Shown piece after piece: positions 1 through 6,922 of a stretch of 7,760 nucleotides of DNA. The DNA is from CAZBQG01 sp964493945 (GTDB lineage Bacteria; Pseudomonadota; Alphaproteobacteria; Rhodospirillales; UBA2165). The position numbers and the translations under genes are program-made. The notes beneath the pieces were generated by a model. That model was not told where the DNA came from, ran no database searches, and worked only from the letters and a program-made list of their open reading frames with translations. The DNA is taken from assembly GCA_964493945.1 (NCBI GenBank), contig CAZBQG010000215.1, positions 1-7,760 on the forward strand, given 5' to 3'. Position 1 is the first letter of the stretch. Each line of letters begins with the position of its first letter.

Positions 1-1221
1 CGGGCGCAGGCCGCTGTCCTTTTGGAAGAATACGAACCAGGGGAATTTGATGCCGGCATGGAGGAACACACCCGCCGAGGCCGCCGCCAGTGCCATCCAG
101 ACGAAAAACAAATGTTCATCGCCGGCGGATTGGGCAATCATGGATTTGCTGATGAAGCCCGACGTCAGCGGGAAAGATGAAATGGCCAGGGCGCCGATGA
201 TGCCGCAGAACGCCGTGAAGGGCATGCTTTGGAACAGCCCCCCCAGATCGGTGCATTTCCGCCTTTCGGTCATGTACAGCACCGAGCCCGCCGACATGAG
301 CAGCAGCGCCTTATAGATGATATGGGTAAAAGCGTGCGCCGCGGCACCGTTCAAAGCCATCTCCGTGCCGATGCCGATGCCGGTGACCATGAAGCCCACC
401 TGATTGATGATGCTATAGGCCAGGATGCGGCGCATATCATTTTCAAGAAGGGCATAAATGATGCCGTAGAAGATCATGAACACGCCCAGATAGACCAGGA
501 TCTCGGCACCGGGATATCCCCGGATCAGGACATAGACGGCGGTCTTGGTGGTGAAGGCCGAGAGAAATACAGTGCCGCTGAAGGAAGCCTCGGGATAGGC
601 GTCGGGCAGCCAGGCCGAGAGCGGCGGCGCGCCTGCATTGATCAGGAAGCCGATGAGGATCAGCCAGGTCCCAATGCTTCCCGGCGTCATCTGGGTGAAG
701 GCGATGCTGCCGGTCTCCAATAGATGGGCCAGAATACCGGCCATCAGCAGAACGCCGCCCAGCAGATGCACCATCAGATAGCGCATGGAACATTTGTAAG
801 AGGCTTCCGTGCTCGCCGACCAGATGACCATGGTCGAGCCCAGCGCCATGATTTCCCAAAACACGAACAGGGTAATCAGATCACCTGAGAAAGTGACCCC
901 AATGGCCGCGCCCGCATAGGCGAAGGCCGCCGACATTTCCAGGGGCCGCTTGTTGTTCATGCCGAAGAGGCCGCCGGCGAAGGCCATGATGGAGAAGATC
1001 GTGGCAAACAGACGGCTCAGGGCGTCTCCCTTCACGGGAACGATTTCCTGATCCAGGAATGAAAGCGTGAGTGCCTCCCCGTCACCCACCTGCCAGATCA
1101 GCCAAAGGGTGAGCAGGGGCAGCCCAAGAATGAGGGCGCGCCGCCAGGTGCCTGAAAAGAACGGCAACAAAAATGCGCCCAGAATCAGGGCAAGGCCGGG
1201 CGGGAAGGCGCTAATCGTCAT
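1..1221 (-). CDS. Third antiporter-like (NuoL/M/N, MrpD-type) subunit, 3' end cut by window
   Basis: This is an inner-membrane proton/cation-translocating subunit of the NADH-quinone oxidoreductase NuoL/M/N (Proton_antipo_M) family. Translating the minus strand from 1221 gives 407 residues with no stop before base 1, so the C-terminus lies outside the window. Many hydrophobic helices are seen. Family landmarks: TM5 glutamate E123 in LFVFWEIMALGS; the TM7-TM8 segment PPLSAWLPDAYPEAS (about 199-213); TM8 lysine K226 in FTTKTAVYVLIRG; a broken-helix lysine K304 in HIIYKALLL; and K359 in SGFISKSMI. The usual TM7 lysine, nine residues before the WLP tryptophan, is Asn195 here. The ATG at 1221 is chosen because GGGAGGA lies 8 bases upstream; it overlaps the preceding gene by 11 bases, suggesting coupling. 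The family is certain. Its exact role in the complex, and whether it pumps at all, is inference. Confidence 0.9.
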   Translation of the reverse strand, partial: MTISAFPPGLALILGAFLLPFFSGTWRRALILGLPLLTLWLIWQVGDGEALTLSFLDQEIVPVKGDALSRLFATIFSIMAFAGGLFGMNNKRPLEMSAAFAYAGAAIGVTFSGDLITLFVFWEIMALGSTMVIWSASTEASYKCSMRYLMVHLLGGVLLMAGILAHLLETGSIAFTQMTPGSIGTWLILIGFLINAGAPPLSAWLPDAYPEASFSGTVFLSAFTTKTAVYVLIRGYPGAEILVYLGVFMIFYGIIYALLENDMRRILAYSIINQVGFMVTGIGIGTEMALNGAAAHAFTHIIYKALLLMSAGSVLYMTERRKCTDLGGLFQSMPFTAFCGIIGALAISSFPLTSGFISKSMIAQSAGDEHLFFVWMALAAASAGVFLHAGIKFPWFVFFQKDSGLRP

Positions 1222-1474
1222 AATAGCTGTCCTCCCGCTTGAGGAAGAGGCCCAGCAATTTGGCAAACAGAACCATGCCCAGGCAGGTCAGCAGACCGTA
1301 CCAGGCATAAAAACCAAAAGTGCCGTCCAGGCCGAAGGCGGGATGGCCATGCACCAGGAAGTCGCCGGCCACCAGCAGGGCCAGCACGGCCAGGCCGATG
1401 ATCCAAAGCAGGCGGATGGTGCCCGCGCGGACCAGCCAGTGTTTATCCTGTTCTCCGTTGCTCATCCGGCTCAT
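1211..1474 (-). CDS. Unnamed small two-helix membrane protein of the Mrp cluster (87 aa)
   Basis: I recognise no named family. The protein has a polar N-terminus (about 1-20), a hydrophobic helix at about 21-41, a short loop with HGHPAFGLDG (42-51), a second aromatic-rich helix at about 53-77 (FGFYAWYGLLTCLGMVLFAK), and a charged tail ending KREDSYYDD. Its ATG overlaps the stop of the upstream antiporter-like gene by 4 bases (ATGA), and its own end overlaps the next antiporter-like gene by 11 bases. It is therefore locked between two pump-like subunits and is probably made in step with them. The sensible inference is an accessory or assembly subunit that bridges or stabilises the extra antiporter modules. 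I recall similar short proteins ending in a KLLG-FLKR-YYD pattern beside other proteobacterial Mrp-type clusters, but cannot verify this here. A start at Met4 (1465) is also possible. Confidence 0.8.
   Translation of the reverse strand: MSRMSNGEQDKHWLVRAGTIRLLWIIGLAVLALLVAGDFLVHGHPAFGLDGTFGFYAWYGLLTCLGMVLFAKLLGLFLKREDSYYDD
1230..1236 (-). promoter_or_regulatory. Strong Shine-Dalgarno of the third antiporter-like gene
   Basis: The minus strand reads GGGAGGA here, 8 bases before the ATG at 1221-1219. The site lies inside the end of the upstream 87-codon gene, so initiation does not depend on an intergenic leader. It is one of the better ribosome sites in the operon and fixes the start of the downstream gene. 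Confidence 0.75.
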
Positions 1475-2925
1475 CCAATGGTCAACCGGGCAAGCCCCAG
1501 GGGCATGCCGGCTAGAAAGAATAAAATCACGGTGCCCGCCGCCGTCACGGTCAGGGCGATGACGATGGGCAGGGGCGCTTCGCGGTGATCCACCACCGGT
1601 TCGGTCTCGGCCCGGAAAAAGGCGTTATAGACAATCGGCAGAAAATAGCCGGCATTGAGCAAGGTGCTGAGCACAATGACGCCGATGGCAAACAAATGAT
1701 GGGCCTCTATGGCGCCCAGAAGAATGAACCATTTGCTCATGAAACCGGCGGTCGGCGGCACACCGATCATGGACAAAGACGCCACGGCAAAGGCGCCCAT
1801 GGTCCAGGGCATGCGCCGCCCGATGCCGTTCATCTGGCTGATTTCCGTCTTATGGGCCGCCGTATAGATGGAACCGGCTGCGAAAAACAATGTGATCTTG
1901 CCGAACGCGTGGCTGGCGATATGAAGGACTGCGCCGATGATGGAAAGGGGCGCCAGGATGGCCGCCGCCATGACCACATAGGAAAGCTGGCTGATCGTCG
2001 AATAGGCCAGGCGCCGTTTCAGATTGTCCTGACGCAAAGCAATGATGGAGGTGGCAATGATGGTAAAGCCCGCCACATAGACCAGCCATTCGGCGGCGGA
2101 CTGGGCAGCCAGGGATTCATAACCGAACAGGTAAATGATCACCTTGACCAGACTGAACACGCCGGCCTTGACGACGGCCACGGCATGCAGTAGGGCGCTG
2201 ACCGGCGTCGGCGCCACCATGGCGGCGGGCAGCCAGCGGTGAAAGGGCATGAGCGCGGCCTTGCCGATGCCATAGGCGTAGAGCACCATCAAGACCATGA
2301 CCAACGGCCCTTCGGCCTTGCCTGCAAGAATGCCGCCTTGCTTGAAATCCAGGGTTCCCGTCAGGGTCCAGGTCCAAATCATGGCGAACAGTAAAAACAA
2401 AAAGGATGTGGCAAGCAGCAAGCCAAGATAAGTACGCCCCCCCGCCTTGGCCTGATCGGTCCCGGCATGGGTGACCAGCGGGTAGGTGCTCAGCGTCAGG
2501 ATTTCATAGAAGACGAACAGGGTCAGCATGTTGCCGGCAAACGCGATGCCCATGGCGCCGCTGAGAGCGACGGCGAAAAATAGATAGAAACGGGTTTGGT
2601 GATGCTCTTTGTTGCCGCGCATATAGCCGATGGAATAAAGGGTGGTGACGATCCAAAGGCCCGAAGCGATCAGGGCGAAAAGCAGGCCCAGTGGCTCCAC
2701 GGTGAAACTGAGAGACAGACCGGGCACAAGCGTGACGAGAGTGGCGCTGGGCCTGGCACCTTCTAGTACCGTTTGGGCGAGGGAGGCTACCAGGGCGAAC
2801 AACGCCGCCGCCGTGATCAAGGATGCGGCCTCCCGCTGATTGGGGTTGCGCCCGAAAAACAGGATGAATATGCCCCCCAGCAAAGGCAGGCCGATGGCCG
2901 CCAGGATGGTGCTTTCCGGGCTCAC
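1471..2925 (-). CDS. Second antiporter-like subunit, NuoL/MrpA-type (monovalent cation/H+ antiporter subunit D family)
   Basis: This 484-residue polytopic inner-membrane protein belongs to the proton-translocating Proton_antipo_M family. Visible landmarks: TM5 glutamate E141 in FVFYEILTLS; TM7 lysine K222 in GIGKAALMPFHRWLP; the NuoL/MrpA-style motif MVAPTPVSALLHA (236-248) with H248; TM8 lysine K253 in VVKAGVF; K343 in SHAFGKITLFFA; and TM12 lysine K398 in GFMSKWFI. The whole proton-relay set is intact, so it is predicted to be a working channel. It is the length of one antiporter domain and lacks the long C-terminal extension of full MrpA, which is encoded separately at 5178-5723. It starts with GTG, and its start overlaps the mrpD stop by 4 bases (GTGA). 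The PTPVSALLHA motif makes it the best stand-in for the N-terminal part of MrpA. Automatic annotation would probably call it subunit D. Confidence 0.93.
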   Translation of the reverse strand: MSPESTILAAIGLPLLGGIFILFFGRNPNQREAASLITAAALFALVASLAQTVLEGARPSATLVTLVPGLSLSFTVEPLGLLFALIASGLWIVTTLYSIGYMRGNKEHHQTRFYLFFAVALSGAMGIAFAGNMLTLFVFYEILTLSTYPLVTHAGTDQAKAGGRTYLGLLLATSFLFLLFAMIWTWTLTGTLDFKQGGILAGKAEGPLVMVLMVLYAYGIGKAALMPFHRWLPAAMVAPTPVSALLHAVAVVKAGVFSLVKVIIYLFGYESLAAQSAAEWLVYVAGFTIIATSIIALRQDNLKRRLAYSTISQLSYVVMAAAILAPLSIIGAVLHIASHAFGKITLFFAAGSIYTAAHKTEISQMNGIGRRMPWTMGAFAVASLSMIGVPPTAGFMSKWFILLGAIEAHHLFAIGVIVLSTLLNAGYFLPIVYNAFFRAETEPVVDHREAPLPIVIALTVTAAGTVILFFLAGMPLGLARLTIG

Positions 2926-4400
2926 GGCGCGCTTCCCATCAAGAACAGGGCGGCGGCTTTGGCACTGCCCAGGCTGAACTCCGTGCTGATGCCGAAATAG
3001 ATATTGGCCCCGGCCAGGATCCAGACGGGAACCAGCATATGGGCCGGTGCGTCCTGCACCGCATCCGTCCCCGCCGGGCGGGGCTGGAAATAGGCAATCT
3101 CAACGATTTTCCACAGATAGGCCATGGCCAAAAGTGATGCCGCCGGGACGATCACGGCAACCGCCCACCAGCCCTGGTCCAGGGCCGCTTGGATGAGGAA
3201 CCATTTGGAGATGAAGCCTGCCGTCAGGGGGACACCGATCAGGCTCAGGGCGCCGATGACGAAGGCCGCCATGGTCAGGGGCATGGCCCGGCCAAGCCCC
3301 GCCATATCCGCAATACGAACCGATCCGATGCGGAAGAATACGCAACCCAAGGCCAAAAAGAGTGTGGATTTCATCAGGGCGTGATTGAACATGTGCAAAA
3401 TCCCGGCGCTCAGACCCGTGGCCGTCACCAGGCTGACGCCCAGGATCATGTAACCGATCTGGGCCACCGAGGAATAGGCCAGGAGACGCTTGGCATCTTC
3501 TTGGAAGATGGCCCCCGCCGACATGGAGATGATGGCGGCCAGGGCCAGGGCGAAGAGGAACCATTGCACCGGCAGGTTTTCGAAAATGCTCGCTTGGAAA
3601 AAGGTGTAATAGATGCGGAGTAGCACATAGATGGAAACCTTGGTGGCCGTCGCCGCCAAAAATGCGGTTACCACGGAAGGCGCTCTTGTGTATGCGGCGG
3701 GCAGCCAGAAATGAAGGGGGAAGAGCCCCAGTTTGAGGCCGATGCCAACGGTGAGAAAGCCAACCGCGGCCAGCACGGTGCGGGTATGGGCGACCGCCGG
3801 CAGCCGTTCGGCCAAATCCGCCATATTCAGAGTTCCGGTCATCTGATAGAGCATGCCGACGCCGATCACGTAAAAGGTGGCGCCGATGGTGCCCAGCACC
3901 AGATAGCGCAAGGCCGCCGTTAGGGCCCTCCGGTCCCGGCCCAGGCTGATCAGGACGTAAGAGGACAAAGATGAGATTTCCAGGAATACGAACAGATTGA
4001 AGGCATCGCCGGTGATGGTCATGCCCAGCAGGCCCGCCAGGGTAAGCAGATACATGGCATTGAAGATGTAAATCCGGTCTTCGGATATTTCCCGGGCCAC
4101 ACTGGAGGGGGCGAACAGGCTGGTGATGGATCCGATGCCCGAAACCAGCACCAGCACGAAGGCCGACAGGCGGTCCACCCTGTATTCAATTCCCCAAGGG
4201 GCCTCCCAGCCGCCCATCAGGTAAGAAAAGGGGCCTTCCTCGGCCACCTGAATATAAAGAGCGACGGCAATGCCCAGGCTAACCCAACTCGCCAATGCCG
4301 CCAGGGTGGCCGAGAAGGTGGCCCGGCGCAAAAGAATGCATAGCGCCGCCGTCATCAGCGGCACCACCACCTGAAGGGCGGGAAGATGGAGCGAAATCAC
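2922..4400 (-). CDS. mrpD: Na+/H+ antiporter subunit D (MrpD/MnhD)
   Basis: MrpD is a core antiporter-like subunit of the Mrp complex in the inner membrane, thought to couple cation and proton movement. The 492 residues match the usual family length. Key residues: E141 in LFVFLEISSLSS (TM5); K223 in GIGLKLGLFPLHFWLP (TM7); K254 in ATATKVSIYVLLR (TM8); K344 in FNHALMKSTLF; and K399 in GFISKWFLI (TM12). E141 and K223 match the residues known to be essential in Bacillus MrpD (E137 and K219). The segment AAYTRAPSVVTAFLAA (235-250) is the MrpD form, unlike the PTPVSALLHA form of the next gene. The start is GTG, sharing GTGA with the mrpC stop, with a GGAGGA site just upstream inside the mrpC tail. 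It appears complete. Confidence 0.95.
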   Translation of the reverse strand: MISLHLPALQVVVPLMTAALCILLRRATFSATLAALASWVSLGIAVALYIQVAEEGPFSYLMGGWEAPWGIEYRVDRLSAFVLVLVSGIGSITSLFAPSSVAREISEDRIYIFNAMYLLTLAGLLGMTITGDAFNLFVFLEISSLSSYVLISLGRDRRALTAALRYLVLGTIGATFYVIGVGMLYQMTGTLNMADLAERLPAVAHTRTVLAAVGFLTVGIGLKLGLFPLHFWLPAAYTRAPSVVTAFLAATATKVSIYVLLRIYYTFFQASIFENLPVQWFLFALALAAIISMSAGAIFQEDAKRLLAYSSVAQIGYMILGVSLVTATGLSAGILHMFNHALMKSTLFLALGCVFFRIGSVRIADMAGLGRAMPLTMAAFVIGALSLIGVPLTAGFISKWFLIQAALDQGWWAVAVIVPAASLLAMAYLWKIVEIAYFQPRPAGTDAVQDAPAHMLVPVWILAGANIYFGISTEFSLGSAKAAALFLMGSAP

Positions 4401-4753
4401 TCTTCATCCTCCTCGATTTCGCGGATATCGTCTTCCTCGATGGTGCCGTAGGCGCCTTGAATGCGGACGATCAGGGCAAGGCCCAGAGCCGTCGTCGCCA
4501 CCCCCACAACGATGGCCGTGAGGATCAGCACATGGGGCAGGGGGTTGGAATAGGTCTCATAGGCCTTATCCAGGATCGGCGCCGTGCCGCCATCCACCTT
4601 GCCGATGGAGATATAAAAGACAAAAACGGCCACCTGGAAAATGTTCAGCCCGACGATCTTTTTGACCAGATTGCCCTGGGAAATGACGATATAAAAGCCG
4701 ATCATCATCAAGATGACCGCCACCCAGTAATTGATCAGACCGGGAAATTCCAC
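4397..4753 (-). CDS. mrpC: Na+/H+ antiporter subunit C (MrpC/MnhC, NuoK-like)
   Basis: MrpC is a small NuoK-like membrane subunit that links the antiporter-like subunits of the Mrp complex. The 118 residues form about three helices (roughly 8-25, 32-50 and 73-97). The diagnostic stretch is NPLPHVLILTAIVVGVATTA (70-89), close to the NPLPQALVLTAIVI pattern of MrpC. The GLNIFQVAVFVF segment (35-46) is also typical. The start is GTG at 4753, supported by AGGAAG 8 bases upstream; the preceding mrpB stop is only 3 bases away. The C-terminus is unusually acidic: ten of residues 106-118 are Asp or Glu. That tail also contains the ribosome site of mrpD. It is a normal length and appears intact. Confidence 0.94.
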   Translation of the reverse strand: MEFPGLINYWVAVILMMIGFYIVISQGNLVKKIVGLNIFQVAVFVFYISIGKVDGGTAPILDKAYETYSNPLPHVLILTAIVVGVATTALGLALIVRIQGAYGTIEEDDIREIEEDEE

Positions 4754-4756
4754 GGG

Positions 4757-5173
4757 TTAGACTTCCTGGCCGGCGAATACGAAAAAGATGGTCGCCATGG
4801 CGCCCGAAACCGTTAGCCCGACGCCAAATTCCACCAGGAAAATCCCCAGATGCTGCCCGCCTTGCTGGGTGGAGGCCAACAATGAATAATCCAGGTAATT
4901 TTCCCCTTGAAAAAGTCCCACCACGCCGACGCCCGCAAAAAGCAAGACGCCGCAGGCAACCATGGTCCGGGTGACCCAGGCGGGCAGCACCTTGCGCGCG
5001 TTGTTGACGCCAAAAATCAGCGCATAAAGGATGAAGGCGGCGGCAAACAGAACGCCCGCCTGGAAACCGCCGCCCGGTCCGAAATCACCATGAAACTGCA
5101 CATAGAGGGCGAAAAGCATGATGAAGGGGATCATCAGCTTGGCGACGATGCGCAATACGGAATGTTCGGTCAT
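4757..5173 (-). CDS. mrpB: Na+/H+ antiporter subunit B (MrpB/MnhB)
   Basis: MrpB is a four-helix membrane subunit of the Mrp complex (MnhB family). The clearest mark is HGDFGPGGGFQAG (28-40), the glycine-rich loop that ends the first helix region in MrpB and archaeal MbhF. Hydrophobic helices are seen at about 8-27, 38-56, 69-88 and 112-135, and the segment GIFLVEFGVGLTVSGAM (109-125) matches the conserved C-terminal part. The 138 residues are typical of the stand-alone subunit. The gene follows the MrpA C-terminal gene by 4 bases and precedes mrpC by 3 bases. In the classical Bacillus layout it follows full-length mrpA; here it follows only the detached MrpA C-terminus. Confidence 0.95.
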   Translation of the reverse strand: MTEHSVLRIVAKLMIPFIMLFALYVQFHGDFGPGGGFQAGVLFAAAFILYALIFGVNNARKVLPAWVTRTMVACGVLLFAGVGVVGLFQGENYLDYSLLASTQQGGQHLGIFLVEFGVGLTVSGAMATIFFVFAGQEV

Positions 5174-5177
5174 GGGC

Positions 5178-5723
5178 CTATTCGCCTTTCAAGAGCCGTT
5201 CATCGGCATCATCGCCAGCCTGGCGCCGGCGCCCCCGGCCCAGCAGGACGACCACGCCCAGGGCAGCGGTGAAAATAACCACCACTTCGCCCAGCGTGTC
5301 ATAGCCCCGGTAACTGGCCAGCACGGAGGTGACGATATTTGGCAGACCGATCTCGTCGCCCGAATGAAGGATGTAACGTCCCACCAGATGCATATTGGCC
5401 GGCGCCTGGGGATCGCCGTAAAGGGGCATGTCCAGGGTGCCCCAGATGAGAAAGGCACCGGTCAGGACGACGATCATCAGCGGCCAGGGCGAAGGCCGCA
5501 TGGTCGGTTTTTCTTCCGATGTGGTCACCGCCAGGGTGGCCAGCATTAACAAAGTGGAGATGCCCGCCCCCACGGCGGCCTCGGTGAAGGCCACATCGAC
5601 CGCCGTCAAGACGACATAAAGCACGGCGGCCAGCAGGCTGAAGATACCGGTCAGCATGACCACGGCGAACAAATGACGCAGCCTGGCGATGGCCAGGGCG
5701 ATGACCACCATGAAACCCAGCAT
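5178..5723 (-). CDS. Stand-alone MrpA C-terminal part: DUF4040/MbhD plus MbhE-like domain
   Basis: This 181-residue membrane protein corresponds to the C-terminal region of MrpA, detached from the antiporter domain. Residues about 4-68 form the DUF4040/MbhD part with DVAFTEAAVGAG (43-54), which matches the APDLALTQ region of MrpA. Residues about 78-98 hold another helix, and 128-161 form the MbhE-like part with YRGYDTLGEVVVIFTAALG (138-156), very close to the RGFDTLGEITVL motif of MrpA. The tail is charged and cytosolic-looking. In archaeal Mbh these two parts are separate genes (mbhD, mbhE); here they are fused to each other but not to the NuoL-like part. The ATG at 5723 lies 11 bases after the mrpG stop. 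An AGGA site is present but 14-15 bases away, so the start is slightly uncertain. The frame stays open upstream without a better start codon. Confidence 0.92.
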   Translation of the reverse strand: MLGFMVVIALAIARLRHLFAVVMLTGIFSLLAAVLYVVLTAVDVAFTEAAVGAGISTLLMLATLAVTTSEEKPTMRPSPWPLMIVVLTGAFLIWGTLDMPLYGDPQAPANMHLVGRYILHSGDEIGLPNIVTSVLASYRGYDTLGEVVVIFTAALGVVVLLGRGRRRQAGDDADERLLKGE

Positions 5724-5734
5724 GGATATGTTGA

Positions 5735-6082
5735 TCAGGTCCTCGATGGGTCCGTGCCTCCGGTTGCTTCTTCGCGCATGTCTTCTTCAAGCTGGGGCTC
5801 AACACCGACGCTGAGCGCCGCCTGAGCCAGGGCATGGGTGGCTGTAGGGCTGGCAAAAAACACGAATAACAGCATCAGCACCAGCTTGCCGGTCACCAGA
5901 TTGGGCCCGGCCACGAACATCAGCCCAACGGTGATCAGGCCGGCACCCAGGGTGTCCGTAATGCCGGCTGCGTGCATGCGGGTGAACACATCCGGCAGGC
6001 GCAGCACGCCGATGCCGCCGATCAAAAGAAAAATGCAGCCGGGGATCATGAAAAGCCAGGCCAGGATATCCCAGATATCCAT
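5735..6082 (-). CDS. mrpG: Na+/H+ antiporter subunit G (MrpG/MnhG)
   Basis: MrpG is a three-helix membrane subunit of the Mrp complex (PhaG/MnhG family). The signature LRLPDVFTRMHAAG (27-40) is near-canonical, followed by DTLGAGLITVGLM (43-55) and the family-type SPTATHALAQAA (78-89). The 115 residues are normal. The C-terminal tail (95-115) is polar and acidic and probably cytosolic. The ATG lies directly after the mrpF stop with no gap, and GGGGGA sits 7 bases upstream inside the end of mrpF, so translation is likely coupled. It should act only as part of the complex. The assignment is secure. Confidence 0.95.
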   Translation of the reverse strand: MDIWDILAWLFMIPGCIFLLIGGIGVLRLPDVFTRMHAAGITDTLGAGLITVGLMFVAGPNLVTGKLVLMLLFVFFASPTATHALAQAALSVGVEPQLEEDMREEATGGTDPSRT

Positions 6083-6373
6083 TTACATATCCCCCAGATT
6101 GTCGCCCTGGGGCGGAATGCCCAGATGGGAGAATTTAAAAAATTTCATGATGCCGATGGTGCCGATGAAATTGATCAGGGCATAGACCAGAGCGATATCC
6201 AGGAATTCGGGGCGGCCCGTCAGAAAGCCCAGGACCGCAATCAGCAACATGGCCTTGGTACCAAACATATTGACCGCGACGATCCGGTCATAGACCGTCG
6301 GGCCTAAAATGGCACGGGCCACGGCCATGCCCATGGTCACCAGGATGGCCACGCTGGCGACGAAAAAAATCAT
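6083..6373 (-). CDS. mrpF: Na+/H+ antiporter subunit F (MrpF/MnhF)
   Basis: MrpF is a small three-helix subunit of the Mrp complex. The 96 residues contain LGPTVYDRIVAVNMFGTK (23-40), the standard GPT--DR-VA signature of MrpF/PhaF, and a third helix with DIALVYALINFIGTIGIMKF (59-78). The same frame is open further upstream, but that part runs antiparallel to no known family and lies within mrpE. The ATG at 6373 is chosen because it starts at the first MrpF residue, overlaps the mrpE stop by 4 bases (ATGA), and has GGAGG about 7 bases upstream. Length and motifs are typical of the family. Confidence 0.94.
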   Translation of the reverse strand: MIFFVASVAILVTMGMAVARAILGPTVYDRIVAVNMFGTKAMLLIAVLGFLTGRPEFLDIALVYALINFIGTIGIMKFFKFSHLGIPPQGDNLGDM

Positions 6374-6906
6374 TCCTCCGCCTCCATTTCGCCTTCGACG
6401 CGGGTGACGCGCCGGTCCATGGCGCCGCTCATCAGATCTTCGGCCGCCTCGCGGGTCAGGGCATGGATTTCCAGCCTGTCGCCGACCATATCGACGGTCA
6501 CCGTGCCCGGCGTCAGGGTGATGGAATTGGCATAGACGACGCGCCCCACTTCGGTTTTCTGGCTGCCTCTGAGCCAGAAAAGGACCGGGCTGATGGGTAG
6601 TTTGGGATCCAGAATGATCTTGGCGACGGCGATGTTGGCCTTGGTGATTTCCCAGACCAGCCAGGGGAAATAAACGATGACCCGCCATCCCAGATGGTGG
6701 GGATGGCTTTCATGATCGATCACATCCATGCGGTGGGCGATGATCAGGACCAGCACACAGGAAGCCGCCCCCAGACCCAGCAAAAGCGGATCATGGAAAT
6801 GGCCTGACAATAAAAGCCAGAAGCCGAATAGAACTACCCCAAGACTTACCGTGCGCGCCAAATTCCCTGTCCCCATTTTTTGTAAGCCGGCAAAATCTAG
6901 CGGCAT
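6370..6906 (-). CDS. mrpE: Na+/H+ antiporter subunit E (MrpE/MnhE)
   Basis: MrpE is a membrane subunit of the Mrp complex with N-terminal helices and a cytosolic domain. Two or three hydrophobic stretches are seen (about 20-35, 40-58 and 72-86). They are followed by WEITKANIAVAKIILDP (85-101), the conserved ANIA--I--P region, and NSITLTPGTVTVD (127-139), the family hallmark. The tail is acidic (EGEMEAEE). It is the first gene of the operon. The start is uncertain: ATG 6906 gives 178 residues, with a weak GGA about 6 bases upstream. Met11 (6876) gives 168 residues, nearer the usual MrpE length and a more typical N-terminus, but without a clear ribosome site. A promoter-like pair between the two favours Met11. 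Confidence 0.94.
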   Translation of the reverse strand: MPLDFAGLQKMGTGNLARTVSLGVVLFGFWLLLSGHFHDPLLLGLGAASCVLVLIIAHRMDVIDHESHPHHLGWRVIVYFPWLVWEITKANIAVAKIILDPKLPISPVLFWLRGSQKTEVGRVVYANSITLTPGTVTVDMVGDRLEIHALTREAAEDLMSGAMDRRVTRVEGEMEAEE

Positions 6907-6922
6907 TCCCGATCCGAGACAA
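6894..6922 (-). promoter_or_regulatory. Weak sigma70-like promoter candidate for the mrp operon
   Basis: On the minus strand TTGTCT (6922-6917) and TAGATT (6899-6894) are 17 bases apart, each matching four of six consensus bases. A transcript starting near 6887 would miss the ATG at 6906 and leave Met11 (6876) as the first start, with a very short leader. This is pattern matching only and could be chance. Confidence 0.25.

Noticed and set aside
229..859. Long open frames on both strands overlapping the third antiporter-like gene (plus 229-723, minus 443-859).
   Set aside because: They are out-of-frame readings of a GC-rich gene whose minus-strand frame shows clear family motifs; their translations are rich in His, Asp, Gly and Arg with no recognisable domain.
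6374..6688. Upstream extension of the mrpF frame to give a 201-residue protein.
   Set aside because: The extra N-terminal part lies wholly within mrpE in another frame, has no family features, and the ATG at 6373 has a good ribosome site and the usual 4-base overlap.
1..6906. A membrane-bound hydrogenase or complex I operon, suggested by the Mbh-like gene order.
   Set aside because: No hydrogenase, NuoB/C/D/H/I-like or other redox subunit is encoded in the window; everything visible belongs to the antiporter module. Genes beyond base 1 could change this.
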